NCBI GenBank assembly: GCA_964489835.1
Contig: CAZBBC010000051.1
Location: 1 to 27,005 of the forward strand
DNA length: 27,005 bases
Direction of reading: 5' to 3'
From: CAZBBC01 sp964489835
Lineage (GTDB): Bacteria > Calditrichota > Calditrichia > JAJRVZ01
In this document: positions 25,401 through 27,005 of the stretch, one piece after another
How positions within the stretch are numbered: the stretch's first letter is position 1
Layout: every line of letters starts with the position of its first letter
The notes under the pieces: generated by a model
What the model was told of the DNA's origin: nothing
The model's input: only the letters and a program-made list of their open reading frames with translations
The model's database searches: none
Program-made: the position numbers and the translations under genes

Positions 25401-26051
25401 TCCATTTAATCCTTTAAAATTAACGGTAGATTCAGTGCGGGCTAAAAAGGCGTTTTGTTCAGCCTGAGTAGTATAGTGCGTGCTCTGGACAACCATCTGG
25501 TCGATAACATCGAGCAGGTAATTCCATTGGGCGACTTCAGCGTATCCGGTGATACCTAAAATATCGCGGAATTTACGCAGTTCCCGCACCTCATCACCAA
25601 CCAGTACACGGTAGAGGAATTCAATCGTCTGTTTAGTAACCGGCGGCGTACCCAGAGAATAGTCATGCATATTTAATATATTATTCACCTGGACTTTTTG
25701 CGGCTCATTGATGAGCTCGATATCCATGAGATGTTTCAGACGATCCGTAAATAAGCGACGGCGACTGGCGTATTCATAATTTTTCGAACTCTCGTGAGGA
25801 AAAATCATCAATGAGACATCAGTATATCCCGGTATAGCCTCTTTAAGTTCCAACAGGCGTTTATTGATTTCAAGCGTCAGTCGGTTCGGATCATCAGGTT
25901 CCTCACAACATAAACGGGCAAAGTTTTTAAGACTCTCAAATATATGATCCGGCAGGAAATTTTCAGCGCGCTCTCCCAAAGAGCTGTATAAATCAATAAA
26001 CCGTTTGGCTTCTGTGTTCAGTTCCAGTTTTGGTGTTCCTATGAGTTCCAT
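19413..26051 (-). CDS. Giant protein: class I/II aminotransferase-like module plus HPr-kinase/PEPCK-like P-loop module (2212 aa)
   Basis: A 2212-aa protein without signal peptide or membrane spans, so probably cytoplasmic. Residues 1-500 are unassigned and partly coiled (about 350-375). About 500-1010 is an aminotransferase-like module: LHTHFHRNFGLNLFLERYKE, VNDPSNPTGF (669-678), LFLDEAYNDT (700-709; Asp703, Tyr706), SLSTTKNLGATGDRLG (742-757; Lys747 the likely Schiff-base residue) and FVRFSLGG (981-988; Arg983 matching the carboxylate-binding Arg). About 1010-1590 is helical and unassigned. About 1600-1870 is kinase-like: VPVHGSFVVIETEDG then GDSGVGKSE (1685-1693), matching the HG---V and GDSG-GKSE motifs of HPr kinase, followed by KMVAGDMLHV in place of ADD. 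About 1870-2212 is unassigned. The ATG at 26051 follows AAAGGG by about eight bases. It is a single uninterrupted frame of normal-looking codons. The function is not known; PLP catalysis coupled to phosphoryl transfer or nucleotide sensing is inference. Confidence 0.8.
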   Translation of the reverse strand: MELIGTPKLELNTEAKRFIDLYSSLGERAENFLPDHIFESLKNFARLCCEEPDDPNRLTLEINKRLLELKEAIPGYTDVSLMIFPHESSKNYEYASRRRLFTDRLKHLMDIELINEPQKVQVNNILNMHDYSLGTPPVTKQTIEFLYRVLVGDEVRELRKFRDILGITGYAEVAQWNYLLDVIDQMVVQSTHYTTQAEQNAFLARTESTVNFKGLNGFIRTVVSGSTETVSKLLREEIFGPGVVKTIEFLSPEQVYEEVNQDTTSIFLIKAQHLRSNPLKDIKWFPHLSRMVFVDNSLEARATNTTLVFAFHNEIINTLNKVHTKKLGAAANTQLNLRLILEKVNVKNIIRYRKAAEAKIKDYEQELQLLKNEQLADPKRPEQDIILFKFDEFAQQILKDKYIISKFTGFLTFIEYIMDVSKHNAINRVLMDEFESRMRDYFYAGSSDIYIKTIVEGGGRNQIKTYGEYLLQKKHKDLSAPVVERCRVILDVLPDNYERTLHTHFHRNFGLNLFLERYKEYLTKVENEATNKGRFRNLLIDLGIESKYNRLNKEQQKIIQEFISNLGNLEKTSISDDVQMIIRDIVLNVFAAKPFIFLNQQAAWEYKDLFPIEKFDVNPFDIEIELDETGRIDYNRFLTKMERIKSSFQLFDESGSLWDLFCSNSTILVNDPSNPTGFTDFNDQALLNFLKFMSTTQLTLFLDEAYNDTVKIEDPEEPKWRTISRYIINNISAFSRISMVASLSTTKNLGATGDRLGALAVTEARKDALNFASEHSDIDCSNSNSLFLLVNVLEVAQQARKIKRGIDENLPKDASRQIIKNKLEKFIQLQLQANQPQTINTAKGAPRRESLFEGSPLHLFLLDELVSLDRLEVLELPDDFKYKGEAFFSYYKSHIVYELNHFRINRIFRFESNRRLKLAKEVALEAIAREKYENIRVLESDGSYLFNLSLQNFYSYQDLEKFTQTLAEERGLAAIPFPTGFVRFSLGGYVDGTEQSYQIFRAEVKNAVELFLRYWKKFCTFKESGDKNSETESALGLLFAGETDTAFVNNVLNDYSQIRDLKKNILNSLRISEIKTIYHPFPDVSGVTINSIGDSKNAVIEFYENIGQCPDLPSFINSKAFSKVYENILPQIHYKIPALREMDINTVLTKYGKPTLLKYVTGKLEFQPDSHLLDDPDELLIMLEILIELERIIFSDSKFKVVALRAYEKDPAGDLAKLEGYNEILKKFIGELLLHFNLPFEKELSEPSQEQLFESAGDVFEKITGKSMNELSIELAADDLLQNVTEDKELKEHPYSRLIFGYFSGDIQNRIIKSEVDFRKQLLKIYLLLSDNDLMTDIADTLAKISTELQNHKEPDTKLFAEHLLAINLVYIYDRIEQKRYHKISAKDLPIAIRDIVLFLTGLMNRSKQTDYYSRYNHIFIKMIYLQYQQQNSSYNEMIQHGITLHEGITDFKNQELIEYENGSLKWINEVMHKCGIIAAEQPVQRHTRMNTDAKKREYPFHKVDRIEKEEQKTDVDSPRDFIKNMHTRPSSRFFSNRVAKFVENMDADDYRCRIVNDGLMNELYIIQKSYMKYLADNLRLLNPGAVSLKEIKEFVPDIVIFYGAPEKVISYPHVGYFDLKGPQGNIKTMITPLETKADYFGNIKKPRLTLLNEKVKEMGGVPVHGSFVVIETEDGSLFGVMIAGDSGVGKSEMLAAMMLKWIQKDLGGIRSIKMVAGDMLHVFPDKEGNLYGIGTEVGDFSRVTDFDPEFIRMYNSLFESSADSNVEDLNSRSTFTGFCDINMPFKIDIILTAQNFGRTEAGIIKYSNVENFMLYRDSHGERKEKATSSDNPHFQRTLLRYTGDKNIVEVLDFHGNYLDEVLDWETDTFTAKHYLSSSYKRIDRIDVEEIVSKIFSGKIFNERDIEYTIKDVKFDIIKNRFNARAVSSQDNSVEEIFTIDRTLFSQIFNSLASTPTGNPFISEHEEREVRRRLIHVLKGGDSGKGQGRKIQCAILLTDLGKKGKEIAGPQKAAQEVKQLVQEVRTSRPDISVARNLVKKLIEKHYGALFRDHKKSLEIERYNFNLYQLEIMRKAKFVRIDDLSTPIDISRLKGFKPLPANRPFNPLLVTPNINIELNNFSETYEQLMWIPNNEEFADKFYLDCKDLFIASGYSESTIVNNIIVQLLLLNGYIAVEDLSRGKLTEKANRETIAAAKYAAVKKYRESIDIKPE

Positions 26052-26532
26052 GGTTTTACCCTTTTCCTGACTTATATCTCAACAGTTTGAAATATAAGAC
26101 CATAACCTTAAGTAAGTCAACCGTTTATATGCAGAAGATGATAAAATATTTATTAAATGGTATAAATATTCGACAAATCTTTAGAACATGTCGAAATATA
26201 TAGAATTTTAATATCCGTTTGGCGCCTATATCACTTGGCTAAGAAAGTATAATGAATATTCCTTTCCTAGCCAAGTGTAAAAAGAAACTCTTGTTTCTTA
26301 GCAGTTCTAAACAAATTAATAATTATTCAGCGGGGTGAGGACTTAGAATGCTTTAAAACAAGGAGAGGCTCCATTCCAAATATATTCATCGCCCGGCTAA
26401 TATCTCACCAAGCGTTGAACGATATAAAATCATTTTAAATTGGACTTTTCTACCTTATATTTACCGTAACTATCTGATTGACTTGAATAGTTCTCGCTAT
26501 TGTATCTAAATGCCGTATAAAAGGTCTGCCCC
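26052..26532. other. Divergent intergenic region between the giant gene and the sensor gene
   Basis: A 481-bp AT-rich region without a convincing gene. It holds a long palindrome at 26232-26277. The stretch 26340-26420 is less AT-rich and has short open codons on the minus strand (DISRAMNIFGMEPLL) interrupted by stops, perhaps the trace of a lost gene; I do not recognise it. Confidence 0.4.
26232..26277. repeat. Long perfect-ended palindrome upstream of the giant gene
   Basis: CACTTGGCTA (26232-26241) and TAGCCAAGTG (26268-26277) pair perfectly, and the stem extends inward to 16 bp with one mismatch around a 14-nt AT-rich loop. There is no T-run on either strand in the right place for a simple terminator. 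It may be a regulator-binding site, an RNA hairpin or the end of a mobile element. Confidence 0.55.
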
Positions 26533-27005
26533 ATGGCCGGATTTTACAAAGCATTTATCTTCTATTTATTTTTTCCACTTGTGTTATATCCACAATCCCA
26601 GGATATCAAATTCGAGCATATTTCCGTTGAACAAGGACTTTCATCCGATGTTTACTGTATCTTACAGGACAGCATGGGATTTATGTGGTTTGGTACCGCT
26701 GATGGTCTCAATAAATATGACGGCTACACGTTCACTGTGTACAGAAATGATCCCGGGGATGACTTCAGTTTAAGTGAAAATGCAATTAGAGCAATACATC
26801 AAGATCCATCAGGTCTGCTATGGATTGGCACTAGGAGTGGCGGACTAAATTGTTTTGATCCTGAAACAGAGATTTTTACTGTATATCAATTCATAAAGGA
26901 TTCAGGCAACATCACCACTGCAGCAAACAAACATGTTCGTACAATATGCGGATTCCAGTATGGAGGGGAGTATATTGTCTGGATTGGCAATTCGCAAGGA
27001 CTGCA
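26533..27005 (+). CDS. Two-component propeller sensor (Reg_prop), N-terminal part
   Basis: The gene is cut by the window end; 157 full codons are visible. It starts with a signal peptide (AGFYKAFIFYLFFPLVLYPQ) and then the typical first propeller blades: FEHISVEQGLSSDVYCILQD, GFMWFGTADGLNKYDGYTFT, then HQDPSGLLWIGTRSGGLNCF with further D-T--F-Y repeats and IVWIGNSQGL. These are the W-(I/F)GT-GL-(K/R)YDG repeats of the Reg_prop family, which forms the periplasmic beta-propeller of hybrid histidine kinases or of diguanylate-cyclase-type sensors; the output domain lies outside the window. The ATG at 26533 is chosen because the signal peptide starts there; AAGG lies about eight bases before it. 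It is divergent from the giant gene and could sense extracellular substrates. Confidence 0.85.
   Translation, partial: MAGFYKAFIFYLFFPLVLYPQSQDIKFEHISVEQGLSSDVYCILQDSMGFMWFGTADGLNKYDGYTFTVYRNDPGDDFSLSENAIRAIHQDPSGLLWIGTRSGGLNCFDPETEIFTVYQFIKDSGNITTAANKHVRTICGFQYGGEYIVWIGNSQGL

Noticed and set aside
26340..26420. Transposase remnant on the minus strand
   Set aside because: Stops interrupt it and the residues match no transposase motif I know.

Overview
The window (about 27 kb, roughly 40-45% G+C by eye) looks like chromosomal DNA of an FCB-group-type bacterium (Calditrichota/Ignavibacteria/KSB1-like). This is an inference from a Kgd-type fused 2-oxoglutarate dehydrogenase N-terminus, a type III glutamine synthetase, a beta-propeller (Reg_prop) sensor, sigma-54 signals and many dispersed intergenic repeats. 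No rRNA, tRNA, phage, IS transposase or CRISPR array was seen.

Layout. 1-240: start of a Kgd/OdhA-like gene (minus). 241-1714: mostly non-coding, with repeats, the remnant of a DUF3179 gene and a 54-residue membrane peptide gene with its own terminator. 1718-2743: purC. 2970-5706: a CopZ-like copper chaperone and a CopA copper ATPase, separated by repeats. 5713-6001: remnant of a secreted-protein gene. 6304-7785: fold-type II PLP enzyme (minus). 8215-8757: isochorismatase-family protein whose catalytic Cys is Ser. 8819-9253: Hsp20 (minus) behind a sigma-54-like promoter. 9529-10827: MATE/ANK-like membrane transporter.

10886-16528 is a nitrogen-assimilation block. asnA and glnN are transcribed leftward, probably together, from a good -24/-12 sigma-54 promoter. 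A GAF/AAA+/Fis (NifA-like) activator is encoded divergently. Three copies of a 14-bp palindrome sit in the shared intergenic region, one of them at about -110 from the asnA promoter, where activators of this class usually bind. I infer that the activator drives asnA-glnN.

16773-19301: rmuC and an acyl-CoA dehydrogenase, closed by a terminator. 19413-26051 (minus): a 2212-residue protein that joins a class I/II aminotransferase-like module (Schiff-base Lys about 747) to an HPr-kinase/PEPCK-like P-loop kinase module (Walker A about 1685-1693), with about 1,300 residues I cannot assign. It is the most unusual object here. 26533-27005: start of a secreted or periplasmic two-component propeller sensor, cut by the window end.

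The intergenic regions carry at least three repeat families. One is MITE-like, with inverted ends containing ACCACGAAG and an outer flank; other repeats are nested inside some of its copies.
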